From the NCBI GenBank assembly GCA_964017045.1, contig OZ024797.1, positions 19,871,307-19,935,306 on the forward strand: 64,000 bases of DNA, in the 5' to 3' direction. Below are positions 35,396 through 46,549 of the stretch, one piece after another. A program made the translations under genes and the position numbers. The notes below the pieces were generated by a model. The model was not told the DNA's origin, did not search any database, and saw only the letters and a program-made list of their open reading frames with translations. Each line of letters starts with the position of its first letter. The first letter of the stretch is position 1. This stretch comes from Omphiscola glabra (lineage: Eukaryota; Mollusca; Gastropoda; Lymnaeidae).

Positions 35396-35612
35396 CCCCT
35401 TAGCATAAATTAGTAATAAATTCCACAGGTCACAATGAGCAACTTAGCATAAATTTGTAATACATTTCACAGGTCACAATGAGCAACTTAGCATAAATTA
35501 GTAATAAATTCCACAGGTCACAATGAGCAACTTAGCATAAATTTGTAATAAATTCCACATGTCACAATGAGCCACTTAGCATAAATTAGTAATAAATTCA
35601 ACAGGTCACAAT
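35396..35612. repeat. 44-bp minisatellite
   Basis: About five copies of a 44-bp unit (core TTAGCATAAATTAGTAATAA, then CACAGGTCACAATGAGC). Confidence 0.95.
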
Positions 35613-35984
35613 GAAATCAAAAAGATTAAAACAGCAACAACAACAAGATCAAACAAAATTATTTAAATCTTATTTCATTTCCGTGTTCAAGTCTTTTTTC
35701 CATACTAGAATTTGATCCTTTTAACTTGTTTAGTTGCTGTTTTGAAAGGCAAAATCAATGAAGTACTGATATATGCGATTTAATCCTCATTAAAGCTGAC
35801 TGTACATATGAACTAAAACATAAATGTGTATAAAATATTACACTAGCTTGTATCTGAATTATTTTATCTTAAAGCTCGCTGTACCGACATTCGATTGTGG
35901 CTCTAGCTGGGTGTTCTGAAGAAAATCAAACAAATATATTCATCTGTCAACATATTTTTAAAATCACACACATTTACGACGTCA
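35613..35984. other. No recognisable feature
   Basis: AT-rich spacer. Confidence 0.5.
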
Positions 35985-36572
35985 CCAGCTCGGACACCAT
36001 TAACTATGACATCATCAACTCTGACACCATCAACTTTGACACCATTAACTCTGACACCACCAACTCTGACACCATCAACTCTGACATCACAAACTCTGAC
36101 GACATCACAAAATCTGACACTATCAACTCTGACATCACAAATCTGACACCTCCAACACTGACACCACCAGCTCTTACACCACCAAATCTGACAACCCCCA
36201 ACTGTGACACCACCAACTCTGACACCATCAACTCTGACACCACCAGCTCTTACACCACCAAATCTGACAACCCCCAACTCTGACACCACCAACTCTGACG
36301 CCACCAACTCTGACACCACCAACTCAGACACCATCAACTCTGACGCCATCAACTCTGACACCACCAACTCTGACACCATCAACTCTGACACCATTAACTC
36401 TGACACCATCAACTCTGACACAACCAACTCTGACACCACCAACTCTGACACCATCAACTCTGACACCATTAACTCTGACACCATCAACTCTGACACCATT
36501 AACTCTGACACCACCAACTCTGGCACCACCAACTCTGACACCACCAACTCTGAGACCACCAAATCTGACACC
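35985..36572. repeat. 15-bp minisatellite (ACCATCAACTCTGAC)
   Basis: About 39 copies of ACCATCAACTCTGAC and ACCACCAACTCTGAC. The unit is stop-free on both strands (TNSDT on plus, VSELM on minus), producing frames of 128 and 223 codons that I regard as artefacts. A block containing CCAGCTCTTACACCACC occurs twice, showing a segmental duplication. Confidence 0.95.
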
Positions 36573-36677
36573 ATTTGCCCATGCTCTAAATGATATTACT
36601 TGTTTTCTCCATAGTTTTCATTTTATTTCAATGACTTGGAAGAGTATGAGCGAACTTCCGCTTTCACTTGAACCAAG

Positions 36678-37043
36678 ATGGCAGCGCCCATACTGTTTCT
36701 AGATGCGCTCATTATAAACTCATTAACAGATTTTCCTGTTTTTTTGGATATCATTCACGATCAAACCCATTGCGGGGGAAAACTCCCCTCATATATGGAA
36801 ACTGCTTTCGTCGATTCTTATGTATCTGTTAAGCTATCTCACGCAGATAAGGCATTGGACATGACTTTTGATCAGGAACTGCAATTTCTAGCCATTATTT
36901 CCATCCGCTTCACGGTGTTAAGTTTAATCAAATATCCATTTCTTGACAACATTGCATATTTCACTCATTGGTTCGACTTTGAACTTAACCCAGTTCTCCC
37001 AAGGTCAAAAGAGGATTTCAGGCTTTTGGTTGTTTTTTTTTAG
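36678..37043 (+). CDS. Unidentified 121-residue open reading frame
   Basis: A complete ATG-to-stop frame in good start context (ACCAAGATGG), not built from repeats, with balanced composition. The N-terminus MAAPILFLDALIINSLTDFP is hydrophobic, and a second hydrophobic stretch around residues 70-87 (FLAIISIRFTVLSLI) could be a membrane helix. Residues 100-121 contain a charged segment and end in aromatic residues. I recognise no family. It could be a small gene, a first exon whose true donor lies near AAG|GTCAAA at about 37005, or chance. No polyadenylation signal is evident immediately after. Confidence 0.25.
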   Translation: MAAPILFLDALIINSLTDFPVFLDIIHDQTHCGGKLPSYMETAFVDSYVSVKLSHADKALDMTFDQELQFLAIISIRFTVLSLIKYPFLDNIAYFTHWFDFELNPVLPRSKEDFRLLVVFF

Positions 37044-37462
37044 CTGAGAGAAAACCTATCGTGACTAAATAAATCTGTAGGGATTCTCTCATTTGGGAGC
37101 TACAGGCCCCGGACCAATAAATAACGTTAGACAGAAATGTACAGACAAACGCCTATTACGAATTGAGGTTAAGGTCAACTCATTCTTCAATGCCAGGGTC
37201 GGAGAAACTTTAGAAAAAAAAAGAATGGAAACTCAAGTCAACTGAGTGCGTCCGAACTTTGGCGAAGTGATTCCGTGGTTGAGATTTAATTCGGTGAACG
37301 CCTTGACTCAAAATGTGGGGGGGGGGGGGGGATTTTCAAAATAAAGTTACGGTAGTTCTATTCTGGAATAGCAAATTGCATGCCCTAGCTTTCTAGCTTT
37401 GTAACCCTATGTAACTTCTATGCATAATGCTAAATAATTTTAGCGATTCACTAGAGTTAAGT
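37044..37462. other. No recognisable feature; poly-G
   Basis: Contains a G14 tract near 37317. Confidence 0.5.
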
Positions 37463-37692
37463 CAGTGGTCGGCAAATCGTGGCTCGCTAGCCTCATACGG
37501 CTCTTTAGCGACCTGAGTGCGGCTCTTTAGCGACCTGAGAGCGGCTCTTTAGCGACCTGAGTGTGACTCTTTAGCGACCTGAGTGCGGTTCGGCAAATCG
37601 GCCACGGATCAGTTTTGATCAGTTTTTTTTTTTTTTAAATCGTCCCGCTGCTGACTTTTGGCTCTTTTGACTAGTGAGTTTGCCGACCACTG
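37463..37692. mobile_element. hAT-type MITE (CAGTGGTCGGCAAA ends) with 22-bp internal array
   Basis: Perfect 14-bp terminal inverted repeats, CAGTGGTCGGCAAA and TTTGCCGACCACTG, flanked by AGTTAAGT (37455-37462) and AGCTAAGT (37693-37700), an 8-bp duplication with one mismatch. The interior holds four copies of a 22-bp unit GCTCTTTAGCGACCTGAG(TG). These ends are like vertebrate Charlie-type hAT elements. Confidence 0.92.
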
Positions 37693-37799
37693 AGCTAAGT
37701 AAACAAAATCTGAGCCCTAACGTTAAAAAACAATTCCTTTAGCTTATAGGTAAACTAAATCGAAGAACTAACTTTACATAGATTTCCGTTATTTTAAAA

Positions 37800-37987
37800 C
37801 AGTGTTTCTCAGCCTTTTTAATGACGCGACCCTTTAATACAATTCTACATGTTGTGGCGACCCCAGCCACAACACGTTGCTACTTCATAACAGTAGAACG
37901 TATGTGTTTTCAGATGGTCTATGGCCACCCCTGGGAAAGGGTAGTGCGACCCCCATGGGGTCGCGACCCAAAGGTTGAGAACCGCTG
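37800..37987. mobile_element. hAT-type MITE (CAGTG.TTCTCA ends)
   Basis: Left end CAGTGTTTCTCAGCCTTTTT and reverse complement of the right end CAGCGGTTCTCAACCTTT. The interior contains GCGACCCCAGCC and GGGGTCGCGACCC. The flanks TTTTAAAA and GTTTTAAA are only an imperfect 8-bp duplication. Non-coding, 188 bp. Confidence 0.85.
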
Positions 37988-38662
37988 GTTTTAAAGTACA
38001 TTGCTGTGCACATATCAGCATGGATGAAATATTTTAATTAGATGTTCATTTTCTCTTTACAATATGCACTAGATTAACGGTATATACATTGCTACACCAA
38101 ACCAGCTGTCAGATATCTATGTAAACCTGGATAGCGTAAAGTATTAATTACTCGGTCAAACCCCCCCCCCCCCCCGCCCCCCTCAGTCTTCTCACACGTC
38201 CTGTGTTCATATCTCCTAACATAAATACAAACAGACGTGCACACTGGATATTCGCCCCGGGCCACTGAATCCACGCAGTAAACATTGTTTTCCTCTCCGG
38301 TTTCCATTTCGTGGGCTCCTATTTCTCCGCCCCTGACCGAGTTCCGTCGCAGTGATGCATGTGCGGACATCATCCCGCGGCCCTATCCGATGTCCGTCTG
38401 GCGAGTCTGGGAAACGACATGCTTAATAATGGTCGTGTCCACACGGCCACAGCCCAAACAATAAACAACAAAAATGAACTATCGCGTGGCGAGGGCCCCA
38501 AAGATTTAAGGAAAGCGCCAAACCGAATTTTTCGTTCTTCATTTGTCCCGTTCCTTCCATTTATTTAAGCTGTGCGTAGAAGATTTTACTTCGATCAAGC
38601 GTTTTTTTCATAATTGAAAAAAACAACAACAAAAGTTTGAATATTATTATAGAGTAAAGAAG
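37988..38662. other. No supported gene; poly-C
   Basis: A C16-type run lies near 38160. A 93-codon minus frame spans it and is probably an artefact. Confidence 0.4.
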
Positions 38663-38962
38663 CGTATCCGGAAATTTGATCGAAAGAAATTTCGTCGACG
38701 GAAAATTGATCGACGGAAATTTGATGGAACGGAAATTCGGTCGAATCTTTTTTTTAGTTTATACGTTAAAATTGTGCGCCAAATTTCTTTTTCAACGCAT
38801 TATTTTGTTTTACTATATAGTATAGTGCGTTCAAAAAGAAATTTGACGAAAATTTTAACGTCTGAACTGAAAAAAAGATTCGACCAAATTTCCGTTCGAT
38901 CAAATTTCCGTCGATCAATTTTCCGTCGACGAAATTTCTTTCGATCAAATTTCCGGTAACCG
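38663..38962. mobile_element. Foldback element, copy 2, with 8-bp TSD
   Basis: 300 bp of almost perfect inverted repeat: arms start CGTATCCGGAAATTTGATCG and, reversed, CGGTTACCGGAAATTTGATC. Internal GTCGACGGAAATTTGATCGA motifs repeat, with a hairpin centre TACTATATAGTA. It is flanked by TAAAGAAG at 38655-38662 and 38963-38970. Same family as 877-1160. Non-coding. Confidence 0.92.
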
Positions 38963-39312
38963 TAAAGAAGATTGAGCAATCGAGACCTGGATGACCGAGT
39001 TTTTCTGGTGTTACAGAGTGTATTACATAACGTAACCATTTGAATGCCCACCAGAAGCAGAGAGCGTTATTGCTTGATAAAAACAACAAACTATAAATGA
39101 ATAAATAATAAAATAGTTGGTAGTGACTGATCCACTATTGGTAGATGTGAAGGCGCGCTGTTTCTCTAGACGCCTTTAATGTTTTAAAAATTTAAAATAA
39201 TAATTTTGTGGAAAATTAGCCTGTACTCTACGATCTCATTGGGAATAAGGGGGGAAAACGTCATTTGCTATGTGTGTGTGTGGAATGGCGAAATTAAAAC
39301 ACCATTTAGACT

Positions 39313-40078
39313 GTTGTCATTTGTCTATTCTTACACATACGCCCTTCAGACTGATGTTTATTTGTCTATTCTTACACATACGCCCTTCAGGCTATTGTTT
39401 ATTTGTATATTCTTACACATACGCCCTTCAGGCTGTTGTTTATTTGTCTATTCTTACACATACGCCATTAAGGCTGTTGTTTATTTGTCTATTCTTACAC
39501 ATACGCCCTTCAGACTGATATTTATTTGTCTATTCTTACACATACGCCCTTCAGACTGTTGTTTATGTGTCTATTCCTACACATACGCCCTTCAGGCTGT
39601 TGTTCATTTGTCTATTCTTACACATACGCCATTCAGACTGATGTTTATTTGTCTATTCTTACACATACGCCCTTCAGACTGTTGTTTATTTGTCTATTCT
39701 TACACATACGCCCTTCAGACTGATGTTTATTTGTCTATTCTTAAACATACGCCCTTCAGGCTGTTGTTTATTTGTCTATTCTTACACATACGCCATTCAG
39801 GCTGTTGTTTATTTGTCTATTCTTACACATACGCCTTTCAGACTGTTGTTTATTTGTCTATTCTTACACATACGCCCTTCAGACTGATGTTTATTTGTCT
39901 ATTCTTAAACATACGCCCTTTAGGCTGTTGTTTATTTGTCTATTCTTACACATACGCCTTTCAGGCTGTTGTTTATTTGTCTATTCTTACACATATGCCC
40001 TTCAGGCTGTTGTTTATTTGTCTATTCTTACACATACGCCCTTCAGGCTGTTGTTTATTTGTCTATTCCAACACACAT
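39313..40078. repeat. 41-bp minisatellite
   Basis: About 18.6 copies of a 41-bp unit (core CTATTCTTACACATACGCCC). No frame of the unit contains a stop, so a 294-codon plus frame and several shorter ones appear (CLFLHIRPS, VYSYTYALQ). Repeat artefacts. Confidence 0.95.
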
Positions 40079-40271
40079 ATTTTAGGATAAGAGCATAATA
40101 ATGATTTTGAAAAATTTGATTAATTACTGATTTTGTATATTGACAAAATTTAGCATGCGTCAATGTGTAAGGGTAATAGGGGGGGGGGGAGACTGCAATC
40201 AGGCTAGCAAAATAGGAAATTAGTAAAACACAGTAAGGTTAAACCTGAGAAAAAGCAACAAAACAAAGAAC

Positions 40272-41026
40272 GTGTCGGCAGGAAGCCTTCATCAGCGAAC
40301 AAACAAAAAAAACGAATAAAATTTAAAAATATAAAAAAAATGTATAAATATATTATAGCACTAAGCAGAGAAGTAGAGTACAAGAGGGCAGCAAAAAAGA
40401 TTTGTGGCAGAAAGTAAATGGGAGAAAGGTTAAATAGGGAAGAGGGAAAGAAAAGAGGAGAAGTAAGTCCCCTGCGATAGGTCGTGAAGTGGAGGGGTGG
40501 AGCTAGGTTCAAACAGTGAATAGAGACATGACATTCATACCTAGTGGGGACAATGTGCCATAGGTCAAGATAAGCTTGTGCTCAAATTCAACGGCGGCAA
40601 CCACATGGTTTGGTCCCGAAGTGAGAGGGGGCAGCGTTGATACGACTGTGCACATGGAGGTCTCTCAGATTTTTGTCCCGACTGAAAACAATGAGAGGCG
40701 GGGAGGAGAAGATGTCCCGTGTTTCTGTGTCCGCGAGTAGTATAGAACGGTTTTTAAGGAAAACACGTTCAGCTATTAGATTGTGTGGGTGATAAATGAT
40801 AATAAAAAGTTTGGTCCTGTCAACATTGTCGCTCAGACGAGGCCTGAATGCATCAGCACGGGTAATCTTCTTAACCCTTTGAAGGGCTGATGAAAGTACT
40901 GTCTCCGGGTAAGACCTACATCGGAAATAGTCTATCATCTCAAGTGCTTCGACCCAAAAGTCCTCTTCCGAGCGGCAAAGTCGAAGGAGACGAAGTAATT
41001 GAGAATTCTTGTTGTCCCCAGGGGCT
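40272..41026 (-). pseudogene. Penelope-like element remnant: RT C-terminus and 3' tail
   Basis: From about 41020 down to 40588 the minus strand reads SQLLRLLRLCRSEEDFWVEA, then IDYFRCRSYPETVL, IIYHPHNLIAERVFLKN and PPLIVFSRDKNLRDLHVHS. This is the conserved thumb/linker region between the reverse transcriptase and the GIY-YIG nuclease of Penelope-like retroelements. A stop follows KPCGCRR. No GIY-YIG domain follows; instead about 270 bp of non-coding sequence leads to a tail motif at 40272-40316 (reading on minus FADEGFLPTRS) shared with 47456-47497. The RT core is missing upstream and the GIY-YIG domain is deleted. Confidence 0.8.
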
Positions 41027-41082
41027 CTTCATTTATGCTTGACTGGGTATTATTTTATATTTTTAAAGATTGTAACTCATTT

Positions 41083-41145
41083 AGATCTTATATATCATTT
41101 AGATCGTTTATATCATTGAGATCGTTTATATCATTTAGATCGTTG
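41083..41145. repeat. ~18-bp tandem repeat
   Basis: About four copies of ATCGTTTATATCATTTAG. Confidence 0.85.
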
Positions 41146-41146
41146 G

Positions 41147-41340
41147 GTCTGTAAGGTTGGGTATGTAAGATGGGCCAGTAAGATTAGGTTGGGTCTGTAA
41201 GGTAGGCTTTGATCTGTAAGGTTGGGTCTGTAAGGTCTGTAAGGTTGGGTCTGTAAGATGAGGTTGGTCTGTAAGGTTGGATCTGTAATGTTAGGTCTGT
41301 AAGGTTGGGTCTGTAAGATGAGTTTGGGTCTGTGGACATA
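41147..41340. repeat. ~14-bp minisatellite (GGTTGGGTCTGTAA)
   Basis: About 13 variable copies of GGTTGGGTCTGTAA, some separated by AGATGAG. Confidence 0.9.
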
Positions 41341-41636
41341 TGGAATCAACTGCTCTGGCTGAAAATCACATTATTTAACTGGCTGATAAGTAATAGGAGT
41401 GTGCATAATAAATATGGATATGTCCCTGGGAATGGCTTTGTCCAAGTCTGACTTAACTAACCGCATCTTGGGCTTGAACACATTTATTTTAAATACATTT
41501 TATTTATAAATTGCTCGCGGTCGGAAAACGAATAAATATGTGTGTTAATGACAAGACTATGGATAGGGTGTATTAGACGTGCAAAGCTGGGGATAGTTGC
41601 GTGAGGGCATCCATTTCATTCATACCATAAACAATA

Positions 41637-41773
41637 GCCACTCCAACATCCCACACATAACACTCCAACATCCCACACATAACACTCCAACATCCCACAC
41701 ATAACACTCCAACATCCCACACATAACACTCCAACATCCCACACATAACACTCCAACATCCCACACATAACAT
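41637..41773. repeat. 22-bp minisatellite
   Basis: Six essentially identical copies of a 22-bp unit (ACTCCAACATCCCACACATA plus AC). Confidence 0.97.
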
Positions 41774-42865
41774 ACACGATTTTTATTTGGTCAATTACGT
41801 GTGTGACTTGAGGTGAACGAGTTCTAGATTCAGGTCACTTCCATTTCTATTGTCATCCCCAGACAAGGAGAGAAACTTCAGTTGTGTGTGCGATTGTGTG
41901 TCTGTGCGTGTGTGGGAAATGTGTGTTAATGACAGGGGCTAGAGAAGGCTTGATCCATGTTTGCATTGCATGACATTGGGATCCGTTAAGCCACAGCGAA
42001 CTAACTCACTTTTCAAAAAATCAATGGCGTTACTTCAGTATGGCTCTCACCAGGGCGAGATGATGAAAGTCAACAGACTTTAATTTCCAAAGCTTCATCA
42101 CGAAACCTTAAACCAAACAAAAATTTTATACATTTTTATTTCATTAAAATTATAGGTTTTAAGCCTATTTTTTAACCATGACAATTTGAAATGAAGAAAT
42201 ATGTCATAGGATGAGGAAATATTTCAATGTAAATAAATTATATAAAGAAAGTGGCACGAGTTTCACATCGTTTTTTTAATATAAGTATAATTCAGATTAT
42301 AACTATATAGAATGATATACTTATATGGTTTAAGTTTGTCCAAATCGTGTACAAAGGGTTTATGGTTTCTCTTTGTCAAATTTGCACGACACTCACCCGT
42401 AACTCTATGTTATATATCTCAACAGATTCATATAAAAACTTACTTTTTAATTTTGTCTGCCAAGGTCTGCCTCGTGCTACAAAGTTCTATAATGTATATG
42501 TCTGTGCTCGTTTCAATGTCATTTGTCCCAGAGCGCCTACTACTCAACTCACGCTGTGTCCGTTCGTTGGTTGACCGTACGCTGTTGACCATAACAAACA
42601 AGAAAAAATGGCATCACAGACTTGTTTGGCAATAGAGACTTAAGACCCTAGATCCAATTGCTCAAACAAATTTGCTCTTACAGCTACGTCATCGGCATAC
42701 TTCCAGGTCAGGCGGTTTTTAAAGGCAGAGTGCTCCTCTTTTGATAGTATCGTAAATTACGGGTATGTCGGTCAGACAAGCCCTAGTAAAGGTTTTACAA
42801 AATAATTACACAATTAACCGAAATTTTTATTTTCTTTTTAAGTAAAAAAACGCATTTTTTATCAG
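41774..42865. other. No recognisable feature
   Basis: A 107-codon plus frame at 42312-42635 and an overlapping 75-codon frame show no recognisable domain. I do not call a gene. Confidence 0.4.
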
Positions 42866-43015
42866 GTATATTTAGACAAACAATTTATCACACAAAAGGC
42901 GTATATTTAGACAAACAATTTATCACACAAAAGGCGTATATTTAGACAAACAATTTATCACACAAAAGGCGTATATTTAGACAAACAGTTTATCATACAC
43001 AGGACGTATATTTCG
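42866..43015. repeat. 35-bp minisatellite
   Basis: 4.2 copies of a 35-bp unit (core GTATATTTAGACAAACAATT). The last unit has several changes. Confidence 0.96.
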
Positions 43016-43159
43016 GCTTTGAAACGCTTAGAATGAGTCCTACACAGCGGCGTGTTTGGGGGGGGGGGGGTTTGGGTTACGGGCTGCACCGGGTGGGACA
43101 CGAAATCAAAAATTGCAAATTTGACAGAGCTCGCTCATTACATATCTAATTTAAGTACT

Positions 43160-43437
43160 AGAGCAGGGTGCCACCAGAACCGTGTGCCACATAAACAGGA
43201 TGCCACCAGAACAGTGTGCCACCAGAATCGTGTGCCACCAGGACCGTGTGCCACCAGGACCGCGTGCCACCAGGACCGTGTGCCACCAGAACCGTGTGCC
43301 ACCAGAACCGTGTGCCACCAGGACCGCGTGCCACCAGGACCGTGTGCCACCAGGACCGCGTGCCACCAGGACCGTGTGCCACCAGGACCGCGTGCCACCA
43401 GGACCGTGTGCCACCAGGACCGTGTGCCACCAGAACG
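43160..43437. repeat. 16-bp minisatellite (GTGTGCCACCAGGACC)
   Basis: About 17 copies of GTGTGCCACCAGGACC with GCGTG and AGAACC variants. The unit is stop-free in several frames on both strands. Confidence 0.95.
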
Positions 43438-43480
43438 TGTATTGCGTTATCCTATAAGATCAAACAGCATTAACCTTGGG

Positions 43481-43585
43481 GTTGGTATCCTAAAGGTTGG
43501 TATCCTAAAGGTTGGTATCCTAAAGGTTGGTATCCTAAAGGTTGGTATCCTAAAGGTTGGTATCCTAAAGGTTGGTATCCTAAAG
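43481..43585. repeat. 15-bp minisatellite (GTTGGTATCCTAAAG)
   Basis: Seven perfect copies. Confidence 0.97.
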
Positions 43586-43904
43586 GAGGACATGTTGTTT
43601 TTTTGTTTTTTTTGCCGTTTAAAAAATTTCGTTCTTTAACCTTATTTTTTTTTCTTTTTAAAGTTTTAAATAATAATTGTAATGCAGTTAATTCTTTATA
43701 TGATAATACACGTTTATTTATCACATTTAGTTTTGAAATGTCGTAGGGTGTAGGAGGGGTAGGTTGGGGTTTTGTGAAAGAAAAAAACTTGATGAAAATT
43801 TCTTCATTCCGAAGAACAAAAGCCATTATCGCTGACAGCAGCTGTTGACCATTTAGAAAGAAAACAATGTTAACCTTATAGAGAGAGCGGGTGGACTGGT
43901 GCTC

Positions 43905-44235
43905 ATGGGAGGTGAGGAGAGAATACAAGAGAAATCTCTGTTTACAGAGCTGATGGGAGTTGATCAGGGAATACAAGAGAAATCTCTGTTTACAGAGCTC
44001 TTGGGAGGTGAGGCGGAAATACAAGAGAAATGTCTGTTTACAGAGATCATAAGAGGTGAGGAAGGAATATGAGAAAAATCTCTGTTTATAGAGCTCCTGG
44101 TAGGTGAGGAGGGAATATGAGAAAAATCTCTGTTTATAGAGCTCATGGGAGGTGAAGAGGCAATATGAGAAAAATCTCTGTTTATAGAGCTCATTGGAGG
44201 TGAGGAGAGAATAATAGAGAAATCTCTGTTTATGA
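43905..44235. repeat. 48-bp minisatellite
   Basis: About seven diverged copies containing GAGAAAAATCTCTGTTTATA and GAGCTCATGGGAGGTGA. A minus frame of 262 codons spans this and the 15-bp array, with a 16-residue repeat. Probably an artefact. Confidence 0.92.
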
Positions 44236-44581
44236 CACATTCTATAGACATAGATCATTCGGGAGAGCTGGACATAATGGTTTCATTTGAATTCAATGGC
44301 TGTCATAGTCTTAGAAGTTTTCACTTATCTGTATCGTGTACACTAAAACATGTTTTCTTTATAAAAAGGAAAATTAAACAGTAAATGTAAATATCTAATA
44401 TGACGTTAAAAAAAGTATTAATAGATTAATTTAAAAACGGAAAAGAAAAAGAAGTGAAGTAAAATCAAAGTAGATCACGATCTTTACTGGGATGCGTAAT
44501 ATTTTCAAGACATCAAAAGATCAGTAAAATAAGTTATTAATATATTATGGAAAGCAGTAAAAACTGTTTTGTAAAAAATAA

Positions 44582-44757
44582 GTCACCGTCGCAAGGACTT
44601 TGATCCGCTCCATCAAGTCACCGTCGCAAGGACTTTGATCCGCTCCATCAAGTCACCGTCGCAAGGACTTTGATCCGCTCCATCAAGTCACCGTCGCATG
44701 GACTTTGGTCCGCTCCATCAAGTCACCGTCGCAAGACTTTGATCCGCTCCATCAAGA
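44582..44757. repeat. 35-bp minisatellite
   Basis: Five copies of a unit beginning AGTCACCGTCGCAAGGACTT; one has lost a G. Confidence 0.96.
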
Positions 44758-46174
44758 GATCATCCCTTTTAGGAACAATATTTTAAACATAAACAATCTG
44801 TTCTTCATTACCTTACATTAAAAACGCTTAAGTGTCAGTTTTTTTTTTGTATAATAAGCTTTTACAGAACCGACTCAAGTTCTAATTCATTAAAAAAATA
44901 ATTAAAGATATTAAATGCTAGTGCAACAATTCTATTTATTGATAGTTGGAATGGTGTCTCGTTGACGTTGATAACTTTTTTGAGTATTATCAAGTTCCAA
45001 CACCTTGTTAAACAATATGAAAAAAATGAAAGAGAAGAATACTTTCATCAAATGAGAAAACCTTGTAACCATTATATTTTGTTTGTTTCGGACTGTTCAG
45101 TTGGTTCCCGCTCCCTCTTATAGTAGCTTCAATAGTTTTATCTCTGGTTCTTCGTATTGACATCTTGTAAATTCCCTTTAACATTAAGCGGGGGTAAATT
45201 TCGACACATGGTAAGGTGAAAAGCAACTGACCTTACTACGGTAATAATTTTGTAATGTTGACAATAATGTTGTAATGTGATCGGGTCCAATTTTTTTTTA
45301 TTGCTTACAATTTGCAAATAATTTTATTAAAAAAAAAAATATGTTGACAGAATAACGAGTTGATTTTATTGTACCGGAAAGAGAAATAGACATCGGTACT
45401 AGGGTTTCTCTCCCTGGATCCCGCACAATGTTTAGAAGACAAATATGCTTCCCGGGAGTACCCACTTAAAGAATTCAATTTTCTCCTTTTAAAAAAAAAC
45501 AAAACATGCGGCAAGTGACAGAATGTCACAAATTTGCACGGGATGTATGTCATATATAATTAAACTGCACTGAAATATTAAGGCTCAGTAACTCTAGAAC
45601 ACAGGTTCTCAAGCGTTTTCAAGTCACAACCACATTCATATAAAAGCAAAGTGACCTTTACCACGATATATTGGGAGGGGGGGGGGGAATGTTTTAAATT
45701 ATAGGGTAAATTTTGGAAAGAAAAGCATATTAAAACTTAATTTTTTAATTATGGTGTAATTGGCAACATATTTATCGACAAGATTTTAATGGTAACTCAG
45801 ACTTTCAGAGAGAAAGTAAAAGAAAAAGCAAGATGGCTTGCTCGTTTCCTTTGCAACGTCTCTTAGTTGATTGTATCGGCCTAATATTAAGTGAGTTTTT
45901 TCCTTTCCAAAATCAACATAGTGAGACATATACATATAAATATACATTTATTAACTTCCCTAACTTTTCTTCGTTTTTTTTTGTTCGAAACGAATCCATT
46001 GCTACGACTTGTAAGAGGCTTAACCTTGTAAAGATTTAGGGACGGATTCGAAACTAGAATTAGCGGCCTGTAAAGTATGCAAAATTTATAAAGTGTTTTT
46101 CTTTTTTTTGACAGGTGATTATAGATGGCTTTTGATTTACAAGCATATCATTAGGGATACGCCGCTGAAAATGA
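44758..46174. other. No supported gene
   Basis: AT-rich, with a poly-G near 45678. Small frames (for example 45833-46039, MACSFPLQRLLVDC...) have good start context but no recognisable domain. Confidence 0.4.
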
Positions 46175-46350
46175 AGCAACTAGTAGCACGTGACCAACAA
46201 GTACCAAGTGACCAACTAGTTGCAACTGACCAATAAGTCGCAAGTGACCAAACAGTAGCAAGTGACATCCTAGTAGCAATTGACCAACCAGTGGCACGTG
46301 ACATACTAGTAGCAATTGACCAACCAGTAGCAAGGGACCAACCTCTAAAC
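46175..46350. repeat. ~17-bp minisatellite
   Basis: Ten or so diverged copies around TAGCAAGTGACCAACTAG. Confidence 0.88.
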
Positions 46351-46549
46351 TAAAATTAACATTTTTTCTTTTCAGTAGTAGACGAAAACAATGAAACAAC
46401 GAGAGAAATCATCAATATTATCATTTATCTGGGTTTATAGCAAAGTTTTAAGTCGATTAATTTTATTTCTAATTAATAAGTCTAAATAAAAAGATTGGCG
46501 TAATTAATCCAGGCTGGTTAGCCATTTTTTTGGTAGCACGACTTGCCAT

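Noticed and set aside
35903..36574. 223-codon minus frame rich in VSELM and overlapping plus frames rich in TNSDT
   Set aside because: Both strands are open because the 15-bp unit has no stop. A real gene would not be open on both strands at once.
38092..38373. 93-codon minus frame with poly-Gly
   Set aside because: The glycine run is the complement of a poly-C tract, and there is no other support.
39206..40090. 294-codon plus frame with CLFLHIRPS repeats resembling a membrane protein
   Set aside because: The 41-bp unit is open in all three frames, so the hydrophobic repeat is a by-product.
43470..44258. 262-codon minus-strand open frame
   Set aside because: It spans two different minisatellites (15 bp and 48 bp), both multiples of three and stop-free. 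The repeats explain its length and no domain is present.
45601..45660. Possible hAT end (ACAGGTTCTCAAGCGTTTTC)
   Set aside because: Only a weak resemblance to CAGTGGTTCTCAA, with no right end and no target duplication.
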